A stretch of DNA of 64,000 nucleotides from NCBI GenBank assembly GCA_964036665.1, contig OZ038529.1:22454060-22518059 (forward strand), in the 5' to 3' direction. Below the pieces are notes generated by a model. The model saw only the letters and a list, made by a program, of their open reading frames with translations, was not told the DNA's origin and searched no databases. The position numbers and the translations under genes were made by a program. Shown one piece after another: positions 34,346 through 46,890 of this stretch (positions are counted from its first letter, which is position 1; every line of letters begins with the position of its first letter). Source of the DNA: Gordius sp. MW1 (taxonomy: Eukaryota; Nematomorpha; Gordioida; Gordea; Gordiidae).

Positions 34346-34500
34346 CAAGGGCATAGCCAGCATTGGAATTAAAGGGGGCAATAATAATTTAAGGAGGGGC
34401 AAAATAAATATTTTTTTGAAATTTTAGCCAGAATTTTAACAAAATTTTGGATATAGATGGGGGCAGCCGCCTCTCCCTGCCCCCCCCGGCTACGCCCATG
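34346..34500. mobile_element. MITE, CATGGGCG family, copy in gypsy A
   Basis: 155 bp. Left end diverged (CAAGGGCATAGCCAG), right end CCGGCTACGCCCATG; flanked by CCGAACCT / CCGGACCT (7 of 8 bp). It interrupts the RNase H-integrase linker. Confidence 0.85.
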
Positions 34501-34589
34501 CCGGACCTTATTAAAATAAAAAAAAATTTTATTGGATAACCAGAATAGTCAGTCATTACTTTTGACTTTTAAACATATGCTTAACGAGC

Positions 34590-36730
34590 ATTTTATAGAA
34601 AATAATGTAATTAAACGAAACTAAAGCATCGAGCTACGTAAAGATATTTTAATGGTACATCATGAAGGGCATACAGGTATTACAAAGATGAAGCAGGACA
34701 TGGCTAGAAGGTATGTCTGGTTGCCTAAAATGACGAAAGATATTGAAAGACAGGTTCGACAATTTGACAAGTCAAAAATGGCCATGCCTCGTTTTTGACA
34801 AAGCGGTGAGATGGACACGTCTTAGAGAACCTTGAGATCGCATACACATTGATTTTCGAAAATGCTAAAAATGCCATATTAATTGCTATGCAATTTATGG
34901 GCTCGTTTTTTGTTGTCCGTTGTCTGTCCGTCCGTCCGTTACCCTCCTCTCTATTTGCATTGGGTATATTAGGTTATCGATTTTTTAAATTAATGCATGA
35001 GAAAGAGGTGCCCCACCCCTCATCTGTATCTCCCTCGCTGTGTTATTTTTTAAATTAATGCATAAGAGGTGCCCCACCCCTCATCTCTATCTCCCTCGGT
35101 GTGTTATATATAAGATTTGTTAAATTATCTATTATATAATAAACATAGATAAAAGTTGTTTACTTTAATGCATGCAATTTAACTAGTTATATAATAAACA
35201 TAAATAAAAGTTGTTTACTTTTTAATTGCTATGCAATTTAACTAGTTTTGGGGTTAGAATCCCGGAGTTTTTTTGACTCTTATGATTGTTCTTGTTACTA
35301 TCATTGATAATAAGAATTTTTGGCCCTCCGCTGGCTGCTGACCAATAAAAAAAATGACCATTGGCCAAAATGTGAATCGAAATTATTTTTTTCGTTTTTT
35401 TTTGACTATTATGATTGTTCCTGTTTCTACCATTGCTATTATGACTTTTTGGCCGACCGCTGGCTGCTGACCAATGTTATATAATAAACATAAATAAAAG
35501 TTGTTTACTTTTAATTGCTAAGCAATTTAACTAGTTTTTAGGTTAGAATCCCGGAGTTTTTTTGACTCTTATGATTGTTCTTGTTACTATCATTGATAAT
35601 AAGACTTTTTGGCCGTCCGTTGGCTGCTGACCAATGAAAAAATGACTATTGGCCAAAATGTGAATCCGAGTTTATTTTTTCGTTTTTTTTTGACTATTAT
35701 GATTGTTCCTGTTACTACCATTGCTATTATGACTTTTGGGCCGTCCGCTGGCTCCTGACCGATGGAAAAAATGACCAATGGCCAAAATGTGAATCGAAAT
35801 TATTTTTTTCGTTTTTTTTGACTATTATGATTGTTCCTGTTCCTACCATTGCTATTATGACTTTTTGGCCGTCCGCTGGCTGCTGACCAATGGAATAAAA
35901 TGACCATTGGCCAAAATGTGATTCGAAAACTTTTTTTTCGTTTTTTTTTGACTATTATGAATTTATATCCACTTTTACCGTGTCCTGGCTGCTGACCAAT
36001 GGAAAAAAATGACCATTGGCCAAAATGTGATTCGAAAATTTTTTTTTCGTTTTTTTTACTCTTATGAATTTATATCCACTTTTACCGTGTGCTGGCTGCT
36101 GACCAATGGAAAAAAATGACCATTGGCCAAAGTGAGCATCAAATTTTTTTTCCGTTTTTTTGGCTATCATTGACTTATAGAGTATCTGTTGGTACTGACC
36201 AATAGAGAAAAAGTGACCATTGGCCAAATTTTTGATTTTTTTAATTAAAAATTGTTCAAATTCAACAAAAAATTTCTCCCAACAATTCTGCAAATTCTTA
36301 ACATTGTGTTGTTTTATAATATAATGTTTGTTAGACCCATAATCAATAAAAACTAATGTAATACGCAACTAGATGCAAACACTAAATCTAACCCTAACCC
36401 TTGCCTATATTACATTTTGCCTATATTACATTTTGCCTATAATGGAAAATTTGTGTAAATAATTAATTAATCATTAGGCATTTAATACCCCCCTGTAGGC
36501 ATTCTCGCCCCTTCCCACCTTTCTCGCCCATAAATTGCATAGCAAATATGATACATTTATACGAAGTACAGATGAGTCGTCCCCCCTTCCCTTCCCCTCT
36601 TCCCTTCCCTTCTCCCCCTTCCCACGAGGGCCGAAGGCCCGAGTTTTTTTAATTGTAGATGCTATTTCGGGATGGACCGAATTTAAAAAAGTTTTCAATG
36701 TTTCTACCCTGGTAAAGATTAATTTTTAAA
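34590..36730 (+). pseudogene. Gypsy A integrase, split by Helentron I-c
   Basis: Before the insertion: LRKDILMVHHEGHTGITKM then RRYVWLPKMTKDIE (zinc region with its His pair) and a HIDF start of the core. Directly after it: LIVDAISGWTEFKKVF. Aligned to the family core, the two halves meet with no apparent loss, so Helentron I-c inserted cleanly. The zinc-domain cysteines and most of the DDE core are missing. Confidence 0.8.
34881..36646 (+). mobile_element. Non-autonomous Helentron-like element I-c
   Basis: About 1.77 kb, the closest relative of I-a in reverse orientation. 5' motif at 34882, GTCCGTCC repeats (34914-34940), two copies of a GGTGCCCCACCCCTCATCT block (34990-35110), T-arm-like boxes GGTTAGAATCCC (about 35252 and 35542), CCAAT array (35330-36235), inverted 5' motif (about 36524-36543), polypyrimidine tract (36581-36625) and GGGCC-GAA-GGCCC hairpin ending GAGTTT at 36646. 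Confidence 0.85.
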
Positions 36731-36996
36731 AGATATAATTACTCTATACGGTTTCCGAGGTGCGTAGCAACCGATATGATGTTAAGTTGCTAATATGCTA
36801 CGACTTGGACGTAAAGACATAGCTTGCATATGTGCTTCGACGCATAAGCTAATCCATCAATCGGGGTAAAATGCGTGAGGGGCGAAGTTGTAACAGCAAA
36901 TACAAGCTCAAGCAGTAGGATTATCAGCCTATTTACAAATTTAAACAGAAGCAGTTTTGTACGAGCAATTGCTAAGAGCAAGTAGCTTGATTCAAT

Positions 36997-37083
36997 CTGC
37001 TCAGCGAATTTGTTAATTACTTATGTCACATATCGCATTTAATCTGCTCAGCAAATGTGTTAATTACTAATGTAACATATCGC
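36997..37083. repeat. 42-bp tandem duplication
   Basis: Two adjacent near-identical copies of ATCTGCTCAGC(G/A)AAT..GTTAATTACT..TATCGC. It lies just beyond the gypsy A integrase and could belong to its 3' LTR; that is unproven. Confidence 0.65.
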
Positions 37084-39419
37084 CTATCCCCTTTTTCCAA
37101 TCTCTCATAGTATGAAACGTTGTTATTTATATTTTAAAGTCTTTCACTGAGAAATTTTAATCCGTCCCTCTCTTTTAATCTCGCTAAACCCAAAATTTTT
37201 TATGGACAATAGTTTCTTAAAACAGATGAGTCATTTTTGGAGATTTTTTCACAAGCTCCTGAGGAGATATTGGTAATTTTATAATTTAGTTAGATAATCT
37301 TATAATTTTAAGTCGACACCAGAGCCACAAGCTTAACAAGGGAGATGCTTATTACATTCCAAATTTCCAATGGCCCCTACCAAAGGGCGCAAAACTTGCC
37401 AGGACAGTTCCAGAAAATATTCTAGCAACACATCTATGAGTACTTTTATATAAAATGATTAAGGTATCTATTTTCACATTTTTGGATCACCGACATGATC
37501 CTATTTATTCCAAAAAAATACTTTATATAATTATCTATCACTAACTGTGCCTGGCCAGGCGTTGCTTTGGCATAGTTCTTATTTGGCTAAATAATTGGTA
37601 CCTCTCAATAGAAAATATATGAAAGAATTTGGGTCAGCTGAAAGAGAGTTTATGATGTTAAAAAGTATATTTTTGTATTATGCAAATAAATATTAGTTAA
37701 ATAGGAGAAGGTATATTTATAATTAAATCCATTTATATAAGTTTTAAAGACTTATTAGGTAGCGATGTTTAGCGATAATATGCAAAATTGGGTGACAAAA
37801 TGTTTATAAACCACTAATATACAAAAGGCAATGAAAATGTTTGACAATGCAGAGAAAAATTTAGTATGTAAAGTAGTTTATTGTCATAGCCTAAAATCTA
37901 TAGTAATAAAATGAAGAGATAATACAAAAGCACCTTCAAATTTGCTTTATTTAAGTCTTTTACAATCTACTCAAACCCCTGAAGTAAACACTCAAAAGTT
38001 TTGGCATGGCCCCCTGTCTGAGTACCCTTTTAAAGTCTCTTATTTAAGGCGCTTCGGCAGAGGAACTTCCAGCGCTTAGCGCCCCACGCTCAGGCCACGA
38101 ATGGTCAGAAGCTTTCCCAAGTCGTAACCTCGGTCTATTCTTATCAAATAATTATATCCGCATCGCTGTAGGCCTAAGATTAGGATGAAATATAGTTTGC
38201 TAAACTAATTTCTTATTACCTAAAATCGATTGGCCATCATTGCATACACTATAACCTCAACAAAGCCTGGTATCTTTGACATACCGCGGTTAACTAACTC
38301 ATATATAACTATTTTACCAAAGCTGGTATCCCCTCTATTTTTAAACCCACGGGCCTGTGTGAAGATAGCAAAGGACCCGATAGCCAAACTCTAGGCCCTT
38401 GGGAAAAAGGACTCATTTTAACATGGGACGGACCTAAAATGTAATCTATACATTTCATTTTTGGAATTTAATTTTTGACTAAAGTTAAATTGAATTTTTT
38501 GTAAAGAGTATTTAAAAATTAGCCAAAACTTATTTTCTTAATTAAACACCGTTCATTTGTATTAAAATAAAATCAAGAAAACAGATGGAGTGACTGTATA
38601 ATTTTGCTTATTAACAACTTGAAAATTTTTCAGATCAAACTCATATAGTTTTGCTTTGGTTTCCGCCATTAAAAATTTGACGAAACTTTTAGTCAACATG
38701 TCTTCAATTTCAACTAACTGACAATATTTTCAGCCAGTTGAATAACTTGCTTAAGGCTCATGTCCTACTTTAAGGTATAAAAGCGATAGTAAATGCTCTG
38801 ATTGATGAAGAGAAGAGATTTTTCAAAAGCTGGTTATATAGCGCCTGAAGTTTCTCATATATAGTACCCGAAGTTCATTATTGTTACATTATAATTAAAA
38901 ATGTCGAAATTTTTTATGAATTTCACCTTACCCTTGAGGAGATACTGACTACGCGCCTGCATGGGACTATACATGTACTGACGTATTTGCCCCATCTTAT
39001 CACAACAAAGATCCTCTGTCTTCAGCCGAGTCTCGGAAATTTTCAATTATTTTGAAATTAACAATACTATAATTTTTTGTCCCATTGCGACAACCACCCC
39101 AACAACCTTTGGCCTCCAAGCCTTACAAATTATTAGAAAATAGGAAAACAAATCACTTTAATATACAATGATAATCGCAAATCGTTATTTGTAATACAGA
39201 AAGTCGGGATAACTACCTTTAAATATAATTCATAAGCCATAGCGAAATGTTTTACATTTATTCTTAACTTTTTTTTATTTATCGTTTCTTCACAAAAAAT
39301 GTTTTTTATAAAAAAATGATGAGTATATTTAATAAATAATTGGAAATTATACAAAATTCCTCGAGCATAGTGAAAGCAAAAAGTTATAAATGATTCAAAA
39401 AATTAACAGTAAGCAAAAT
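37084..39419. other. Intergenic, nothing recognised
   Basis: No gene or known repeat seen on either strand. A less AT-rich patch at 38020-38150 has no coding similarity that I can support. Confidence 0.5.
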
Positions 39420-40670
39420 GTGATCGTAAATGGCTTTTTGTTGCAGCGTTAGCTTAAACATTAGATCACACATAAGACAAAAGATCACGCTAGTTGTAAA
39501 TTTGCTCACGATATAAGTCTACCTTAATTAGTGCAGCAGGAGATCGATTTGGTGCAGGCATGCCCAATTGAGAACTTTGTTTCAATTTCTTAGCATATAT
39601 CTTCAAGAAAAATAATTGTTTCGTTGTAGTGTTTTAGCAATTGATCTATGATGACCATTACGATAAATGATATCTTCTGTCATGTCTGATTTTTATTTAT
39701 TGCATAAATTGGTGGGACATGGAGAGCAGGAGATCAATAAAAACAAATTTGTTCTGAATGTGAAATATAGCAAACGCACTATTCCTTCATACCAATGATA
39801 ATTATGCTCTAATAAATGCATGGCTTGGCATGCACTGCGGAAAGTAGTATGTGCACGCCGATGACCACTTTTAACTACTGGAAACACGTTGGGCCTGGAA
39901 CGTCTTGCGAAGAAAGAAACACTCATCTTGATTGGGATTAATAGTGTATAGTCGGCCTATCGCATGGTGCGCAAATTCCATATGCAAGAAGTAGTCACTT
40001 CGCAATATTCCAGCTTTTGCGCAAAATCATCGTGTTGACATAGCTTAAGGAAAGCAGTTTTTGTATCTGGGGAAATTTTAAGGCTATTTTGTTGACATAT
40101 GCATTTGTAAAATAAACGCGTTACCCATTTTTTAGATGTACAGCTAAGGGAACCATAGCAGGACTGCGTACATGTATAGGAAAGGATAGAATACGCCAAA
40201 TAGCTCGATTGCTGCTTATATATCTTCTAGCTAGATACTAAGCAATTTCATCTATGTGAAGACTCGCTATATACGCAGTAATATCTGGTTAAACGGTAAA
40301 AACTGTCATACCACTACCTTTGTTAACTGATTACAATATTCAACATTGATGTGTGCTATGCATAATTTGGATAGCAGAGGACAATGAACAGCCCAGCGAT
40401 TACCACGACGCGAAGTTGAATGTTACCACAATCATTTGTTTATCTTCTTTATAAATGATATCCATTACTGCCGGTAATTGTGCTCATACCTAGCCTCAGG
40501 GATATCGCTTTACGCCTTTACCATATATCACGCATCCATATTTTCGTAATAATTTTGTAAAAATCCTTAATTAGTTTTAGTTTAGGTATTTCAGCACATA
40601 TAATATCGTCGATTTAGATTGGAGGTGATCTAGTTATATAGCCATATGTGTGTATGGGCATGCAATAAAC
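39420..40670 (-). pseudogene. Helitron/Helentron Rep relic, C-terminal part
   Basis: Minus strand, reading left from the hAT insertion: GLLHAHTHIWL, the HUH two-histidine motif, right at 40670-40640 and one frame off the upstream EWQ; then IDDIICAEIPK (about 40600), YLARRYISSNRAIWRILSFP (about 40190-40240), SPAMVPLAVHL, FFLRKTFQ (about 39915) and, near 39500-39560, LGMPAPNRSPAALIKVDLY and RDLLSYV, the linker before the helicase. All are recognisable blocks of the Helitron Rep domain, which nicks and rejoins single strands for rolling-circle transposition. Several stops and frameshifts; helicase motifs are not seen below 39420. Confidence 0.85.
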
Positions 40671-40707
40671 TAGTGATGGTGAAATAGCGTTTGATAGGCG
40701 CTAAAGC

Positions 40708-40935
40708 TATAGCACATAGTCACTTGGAGGCGCTAAAGTCAAAGCACATCGTCATTTGAAGGCGCTAAAGCTATAGCACATAGTCACTTGAAGGCGCTAA
40801 AGCTCTAGCACATAGTCGAACGTAGGCGCTAAAGCTATAGCACATAGTCACTTGGAGACGCTAAAGCTATAGCAGATAGTCAGTCATATAAGGCGCTAGA
40901 GCTATAGCACATAGTCACAGACGCTATAGCGTGGC
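40708..40935 (+). repeat. Left subterminal array
   Basis: About seven units of AGGCGCTAAAGCTATAGCAC + ATAGTCACTTG with small variations. Inverted counterpart at 44743-45000. Multiple subterminal motif copies are typical transposase-binding regions in hAT elements. Confidence 0.9.
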
Positions 40936-42355
40936 GCTAACATTGTTTTAAAATTAATTGTTAAATTGCATTATTATGCGCACATGTGGGTTTGAATAAA
41001 GTATCCAGGTTTTAATTAATAAGCTCAGGGCCATAAATAAGTGACACGAATTAAGTATGAGAGACGCAGGCATATATATAAACAAAATCTGGTCTGACGA
41101 TACATTTATATATTCAAAAAATCTTAAGTTAAAAAATAACATTAATTCCAATCGATCTACTAAAAAGCTTTTTAAATCAATTTTTTCTAATTAAATAATT
41201 TTTATTTTTCTATTTTAGGCGTTTTTAATTATTTAGTAGTTTAAAAGATTAAAATTCAACTATAAAACGTTATTTCAAAGTAAATCTAATATAAAACTTA
41301 TACGAATATTACATAATTAAAAGATTTTTAACTAGACATAATCCTTTTATTTCATCATCTTTTGTACAATTCAAATATTTTAATAAAAATATTTTGAGCT
41401 TACCGCACAGGTGTGGTTATCAACAAGTTAATTACGGAAAAAACAAAGGCAATATGGCCCTTTGAGGTTTTTTAAAATAAGAGTTTGTTATGTTATTAAT
41501 ATGATGACGATATCTTTAACAACATAAACACGCACCGGAACACCTACCCCTTACCTAACATAATGCAGGCGGCGCAAGGTTAATAACAAGTTTTAATTGT
41601 ATTGATTGGACAAATTTTTTTTGAATTATTTTAAATGCTACCTTTAATAATAATCAGCTAGAGTTTGGTTAATATGAAACGATATCAATAACAAATTGCA
41701 CAAACACGACCGGAAACACCCACTAACCCTTTAAGATAAATAAAGCAAGCTGAAGATCTAAAATTAATGCTTTATAAATTAAGTTTCACCTTTTAGAAGT
41801 TTGTTAATTTAAGTGCAATCTTTGCAAGAGGGGGGGGGGGAATAAAAAAAGTTATTAGGGCGGAATTTTTCGATTAAGGAATGGAAAATTAAAGTTAAAA
41901 TTTTGTATTAAAAAGTGAGATGCAGAGTGTGGTATTTGCTATTATTTACACTGATCTTATTTTCCTGGTTATTATTATGGGGAACCGAAGCTATTATTAT
42001 TATGATGCTGGATGATTGGTATTGACGTTGATGTTGTTGTGTTGTTGACGCCATCGCGATATAAAAGATAGAAGACAACAAGCATACACACACTCTTCCT
42101 TTTTTTCCACACATCACTTATCTGTTTCCCCAGTTTTAGTGTAACTTTCTCCCACTCATCTATTTTACTCATTCGCCTCACTCATTTTGTCCACGTTTGT
42201 AAATTATATCCCTTTTAACTTATTTGTAATTTATTATATCATTCGATATTACATCCGTAAGTTAAAACCAATTATGATGGAATAAACGTTAATAAATAGT
42301 AGATTAACCTTTTAATATTTTAATCCTTTCCTTAGCTTCGATGGTGAAGTTATAC

Positions 42356-44604
42356 TGTAATAACCAAAGTAAAAGATAATTAATTACAAGAATTACGTTT
42401 AATTAAAATGGTTATTAGATTTATTATTATAAAGACAATGTTTGTTTCTTACCTTACAATTACTTTACTCATAATTTATCCTTTATTTATAGTATAATCG
42501 TCCCCATAGAACCGCGAGATATTAAAGAAAGATATTAGCAAAACGTAAAAATATTAATTATATACGAACAAAGATAAAACTACATCATATGTTATGTTGT
42601 GAACAAAAGATAATAATTGACCAATGAAAAACGCGCGTATGGATATATACATCTACACGTGATGTATATATACGCGTCTGTATATAGATCCGAGTTAAAA
42701 TGCGTAAGAGCAGTGGGAAGAGATATAAGCAACTGTTTCGATTCGTGTAGGACTACAACACTATACCCTTCACGATAACCTCCACCGACCTGATCGTTAG
42801 CTTTTAAGCCCTGTCGTCGAATTTGAGTTGTTGACCTCAATTTGTATTGAACATTACCAGGATCGTTTTTCTGTTCGGTCTTTTGATTGGTCTTCTCGAT
42901 TTAATTTCGTTGTTGACCGTAAAAATTGAAACGCAGTTGACCATAAACTCGAAACGCACCATACCCTTCAAGCTTGCTAGGGGAAGAGGGTTTTGTCAAT
43001 GTATCAGGGCGTTTTTGGGTTCGGGATACTTCAACCATGGTTTTCGTTTAAACAACCCAAAATAGCTTTTTGATGATTTTCCCCCAAAAAGCGAGACGGA
43101 AACATCTTAGCCACTCTAAGTCGTCTAGGCCGCTTCTTCATAAGAGCTGCTCGCCTCTCGACCCAAAGCATACGATATTTCCGTAAAATAAAGGTGACGT
43201 CGCTATACCACATATCAGCTATCGGCGCCGACATTGGCAGCAGCAACATCACTAAATATAACAACTGTCATTATACGTATCTCGCATAAATGCAACTCCG
43301 CCTACCATAATCACCTGGGAGCTATGAACTCCATACGGGTAACCTTGGATCTGACAACGATGGTATTAACTTCCCTACGTACATGCGAGGAAATACACTC
43401 CAACAAATCAATCATGCGCAGGGGCAATTCGCCCACCCAGAAAACTTGACCTCATCAAACCTAATATAAAGGTGATAGGGCATAAAGCCAAAAAAACCGG
43501 TCATAACAGGCAATAAGCCTCCGAATTAATTAAACACGTCCGTAGACGTCGCACCCGTAGGCGCCACACCCGAAAGTGTACCGACGAACGTCGAAAATGG
43601 GTTATTAATTCGCTTCTGGGTTACACGTGCGCTCATGCATATCCGAAACCTCGTCCTACACTTTAAATACCACCGCGTCATCTTGTCCACCAGCAGGTAC
43701 CGACAGAATTTTCCAGAACTGCAATAGCGTTCTACAGCACCGGAATCACATACTCTCGGCGCTCTATTTCGCACTGTCAGATACCAGCTGATCAATCAAG
43801 GACAATGACGGATAGCGATTGACGGTCACATGCGCGTCAATCATATTTAAAAAATATTAAAATGAATTCCATGCGAAAAAAAGCAAAAGCGAAAAATTTG
43901 AAGGAATAAACACGCATTATAAAAAATGTTTACCTTCGCGCGATTCTATTGGGACTTAAGCACTAATTATAAAATTTCAAAATACTGCCAAACTCATCGT
44001 ATTTAAAAATTAAAAGTATTGCCATACTCTTCTTAATACCCAAAAATTAACGTTAAAATAGCAATCCAAATCGTTGCATTCTTTATATTTTACTCCTAAT
44101 ATTTCTGGATCAACATTACACCAACCAAAAATAAAATAAAAAAACACAATAAACTTTATTTTTTCTTTAAAGCTTATTAAATTCAAATGTATCCATTTAT
44201 TCTGACACCACTGTAATAACCAAAAAACATGATTATATCAATTTGGATTAATTATTAATGATAAAAGTTTATTATGATTTATGTTTATTAACTCTTGTAT
44301 ATATTTTCTTACCTTAACTTTTATTTATTATTTGAGAATGTGATATAAAGAATTTATTCTCCCATTCTCCTAGAATCGCGCGAATATATAATAATTATGG
44401 ATAATTTTAGAAACGAGAAAAACTACATCATATGTTATGTTGTGAACAAAAGATAATAATTGACCAATGAAAAACGCGCGTATGGATATATACATCTACA
44501 CGTGATGTATATATACGCGTCTGTATATAGATCCGAGTTAAAATGCGTAAGAGCAATGGGGAAGAGATATAAGCAATTGTTCTGATTCGTGTAGGACTAC
44601 AACA
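42356..44604. mobile_element. Small LTR-type retroelement inside the hAT element
   Basis: Two direct repeats, 42356-42760 and 44212-44604, both beginning TGTAATAACCAAA and ending GTAGGACTACAACA (TG..CA). The last about 190 bp are nearly identical (for example TGACCAATGAAAAACGCGCG), the first half is diverged. GTTATAC flanks at 42349-42355 and 44609-44615, consistent with a target duplication if the 3' LTR extends four bases. The 1.45-kb interior (42761-44211) is less AT-rich and carries no recognisable gag, pol or primer site, so it is non-autonomous or an internal-deletion remnant. Confidence 0.6.
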
Positions 44605-44742
44605 CAGAGTTATACGGAGGTGCAAAATTAAATTTTTAATATTAAATAAATTGAATCGAAAAATAATATTTACCTCTTAGCGAGCTTTGCCTACAATTAC
44701 AACTATGCAACTTAACAATAACAAATTTTATAACAATGATAG

Positions 44743-45000
44743 CGCCGCGCTATAGCTCTAACGCCTCTAAGTGACTATGTGCTATAGCTCTAGCGCCTTA
44801 TGTGACTATGTGCTATAGCTCTAGCGCCTACAAGTGACTATGTGCTATAGCTTTAGCGCCTCCAAGTGACTAAGTGCTATAGCTTTAGCGCCTCTAAATG
44901 ACTATGTGCCATAGCTTATAGCGCCTTATGTGACTAGTGCTATAGCTTATAGCGCATCCAAGCGACTATGCTATGTAAGGAGGAGGCGTTAGACGCGCTA
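44743..45000 (-). repeat. Right subterminal array
   Basis: About eight inverted copies of the 32-34-bp unit (CTATGTGCTATAGCTCTAGC + GCC). Pairs with 40708-40935. Confidence 0.9.
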
Positions 45001-45024
45001 GTGCTAGGCGTTTCACCATCACTA

Positions 45025-45290
45025 CAATAAACCTCTCTTTGCCATTCCACAGAGTACATCCACCAACGCACAGAGCCAAAGACCTTATGTAACAATAAAA
45101 TTAATCGTTTGTTTAAGTTTATAACGGAAAACACGTGCTGCTATGTCATACCGATCGACTGGTGATTGGCCATGAAATAAAAAGTGCATTGCACCAAGCA
45201 AAATTGCATGTAAATGTAAGGAATGTATCTGTGCGACCGTAGTTGGGAACATACGCGATCGAATATCGGGCCTATTCATGTTTATAATGT
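45025..45290 (-). pseudogene. Helitron/Helentron Rep relic, N-side part
   Basis: Minus strand: NRPDIRSRMFPTTVAQIHS, then FHGQSPVDRYDIAARVFRYK (the DRPDLxARVFK block of Helitron Reps) and, in a neighbouring frame, KVFGSVRWWMYSVEWQ, which leads into the catalytic HUH segment. The hAT element at 40671-45024 splits the gene immediately after this point; the 8-bp duplication CAATAAAC lies in the codons before the first catalytic His. Together with 39420-40670 it covers most of a Rep domain. Confidence 0.85.
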
Positions 45291-45399
45291 GAAAAAATGG
45301 TTAGTTTCCTAAATAAAATTTTTAGCATGCTTTATTAAAGTAAAGTATTAAATATTTAATGGAATTATGAAAAGACACAAGAACGAAGATATTTATAAA

Positions 45400-46890
45400 A
45401 AAATGAAGACATTATCCATTTCTTCATCCTCTTTAAGAATGGGCATCGAGTCCATCAGGGATTGAAATTTGGATTTAGCGATCCCAATGGAGATTAATTG
45501 TCTTAGTAGAAAGCTATTCGATATTTTTGAAAGAGGCGAACGTTTATTAAGATCTTAAAAAAATTTAAAGCTCTCTTCCCAAACGTCCCTGAACAAGACG
45601 AAACGATATGAATAAAAATAGAGGTTTCTGATAAAGCTAAATATTTTACGGATTTACGATTCTCTGCCGATTTTAGGGGGTCGTGAGTATCGTTGGAGGG
45701 TGCAAACAGGTCAATACAAGTGTAGCCTCATTTTAAAAGAAGGCCTTTGTCCCATGGAACAAGTGAAGTACCGTCAGGACGCATCCGCCCTTCAAGAGAA
45801 GGATCTGAGGGTTCGAGGATGGAGGAAACTTTTGTCTTTTGAGGGCAGCTTGTAGCAGTATTTTAATTTGATGCCTACTATACCGGCTTTTGTTAAATTT
45901 ACAGTGCAGAGGGTGACGCGCTTCCCCATCTACACTACAGGTGAATTACAAGGCCGGCAGGGGTATGGTGTCGTATATTTACAGCCCAGGCGGAGGGCTT
46001 TTTGAGGACAGGGTTGGGTCTAAAAACATTCCCGAAACTTACTAGGGTAAGCTTCGAGCATTCAAGATCGGATTAGTCAAAAGTCTATGATCTAAGATTG
46101 CAATGCTGTTTGGCGTCGCATGTCGAGAGAAGGTAAGCAACGGACCGCGACACCAAACTTGCATCCAAATTTTTTTAAGCGTGTGATGGTGGTATATTAG
46201 CTCCTACATTGACTTCTCATTCCATAAGGATAAAGTTCGACTTATGGAGGGATTAAGTGAGAATGGGACAAGGTCGTTAGATGTTTAAAAGATAGAGAGG
46301 AAGAAATAAAGGCGGTTAGGGAAATCGTAGATGGTGAGCGGATACCTAGACCACCGGATTTTCTGGGAATAGTGGCTTAAAGCCAAGTATTGGTGTTAAA
46401 AGAAATATTTAAAATTAATTTAAGAGCGAATTTAAAAAAGTTTTCATAGTTGTGTAAAACTTCATTAAATAAAAAATCTTGTGTCGAGCGGAAACAGAAT
46501 AAAATTTTGCTAATGTTGTAATAGTTTTTATAATATAAAAGAAATGATGAGAAGGCATAGATTTAAAAATGTCTAATTTGGTTTTTAAAAAAGAAAGTTG
46601 TCTAAAAAGTGTTTTAGGTACTCAGGTCCCCCGATAGGTGCGCCTAGAACATACATATTGTCTTTTTTAATTTTGGCAGAGTCAAAGAACTTTGGGTGAA
46701 TATTATTCAAGTCAAAATATATTTCACTTTTAGAGGCGTTTAAACATACGTTTAAAGTGGGGGAAGTATGTATTACATCTAGGGCTTGGACTAGGTTGTC
46801 AGGAGTGCCGACAAGGGTGTCCTAAAATTGTATTGGCTTCGTTAGGAACTGCATCTCGAAGCATTATTTTTTAGGAATAATAGCTCATAG
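45400..46890 (-). pseudogene. LINE reverse transcriptase C-terminal half, decayed
   Basis: Minus strand, right to left: DTLVGTPDNLVQALDVIHT and LNVCLNASKSEIYF (about 46720-46830), NMYVLGAPIGGPEYL (about 46620), LFRQLSFLKTKLDIFKSMPS, IPRKSGGLGIRSPSTISL (about 46330), GRMRPDGTSLVPWDKGLLL (about 45745) and the C-terminus FLLRQLISIGIAKSKF (about 45480). This is the thumb and post-RT region of a non-LTR-type RT distinct from the RTE-like copy at 5270; clade not assigned. Similar pieces occur at 24485 and 53248. It may extend to 48050 beyond the hAT-like element at 46891. Frameshifted, inactive. Confidence 0.75.

Larger units (their letters stand above)
29220..36730 (+). mobile_element. Ty3/gypsy retrotransposon relic A
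   Basis: Plus-strand pol relic in five pieces: protease end and RT start (29270-29930), RT block (30340-30425), RT to RNase H (33374-34070), RNase H/integrase linker (34200-34345), and integrase (34590-34880 and 36647-36730). The pieces are separated by an inverted-repeat insert, Helentron II-a, a CATGGGCG MITE and Helentron I-c. Gag is not recognised. About 60 residues of the RT palm are missing around Helentron II-a, so a deletion accompanied or followed that insertion. Confidence 0.8.
40671..45024. mobile_element. hAT-like element with inverted subterminal repeat arrays (4.35 kb)
   Basis: Ends TAGTGATGGTGAAA and TTTCACCATCACTA, flanked by a perfect 8-bp duplication CAATAAAC (40663-40670 and 45025-45032). 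Just inside each end is an array of about seven to eight 32-34-bp units, AGGCGCTAAAGCTATAGCAC and continuation (40708-40935), mirrored at 44743-45000. No transposase recognised, so non-autonomous. It disrupts the Helitron Rep gene and contains an LTR element. Confidence 0.9.

Noticed and set aside
40708-40935. CRISPR-like or minisatellite array on its own
   Set aside because: Units abut without spacers and are mirrored at 44743-45000 inside a bounded transposon with an 8-bp duplication.
42592-43795. Short frames inside the small LTR element as gag or env
   Set aside because: None exceeds about 90 codons and no capsid, protease, RT or membrane-fusion features are visible.
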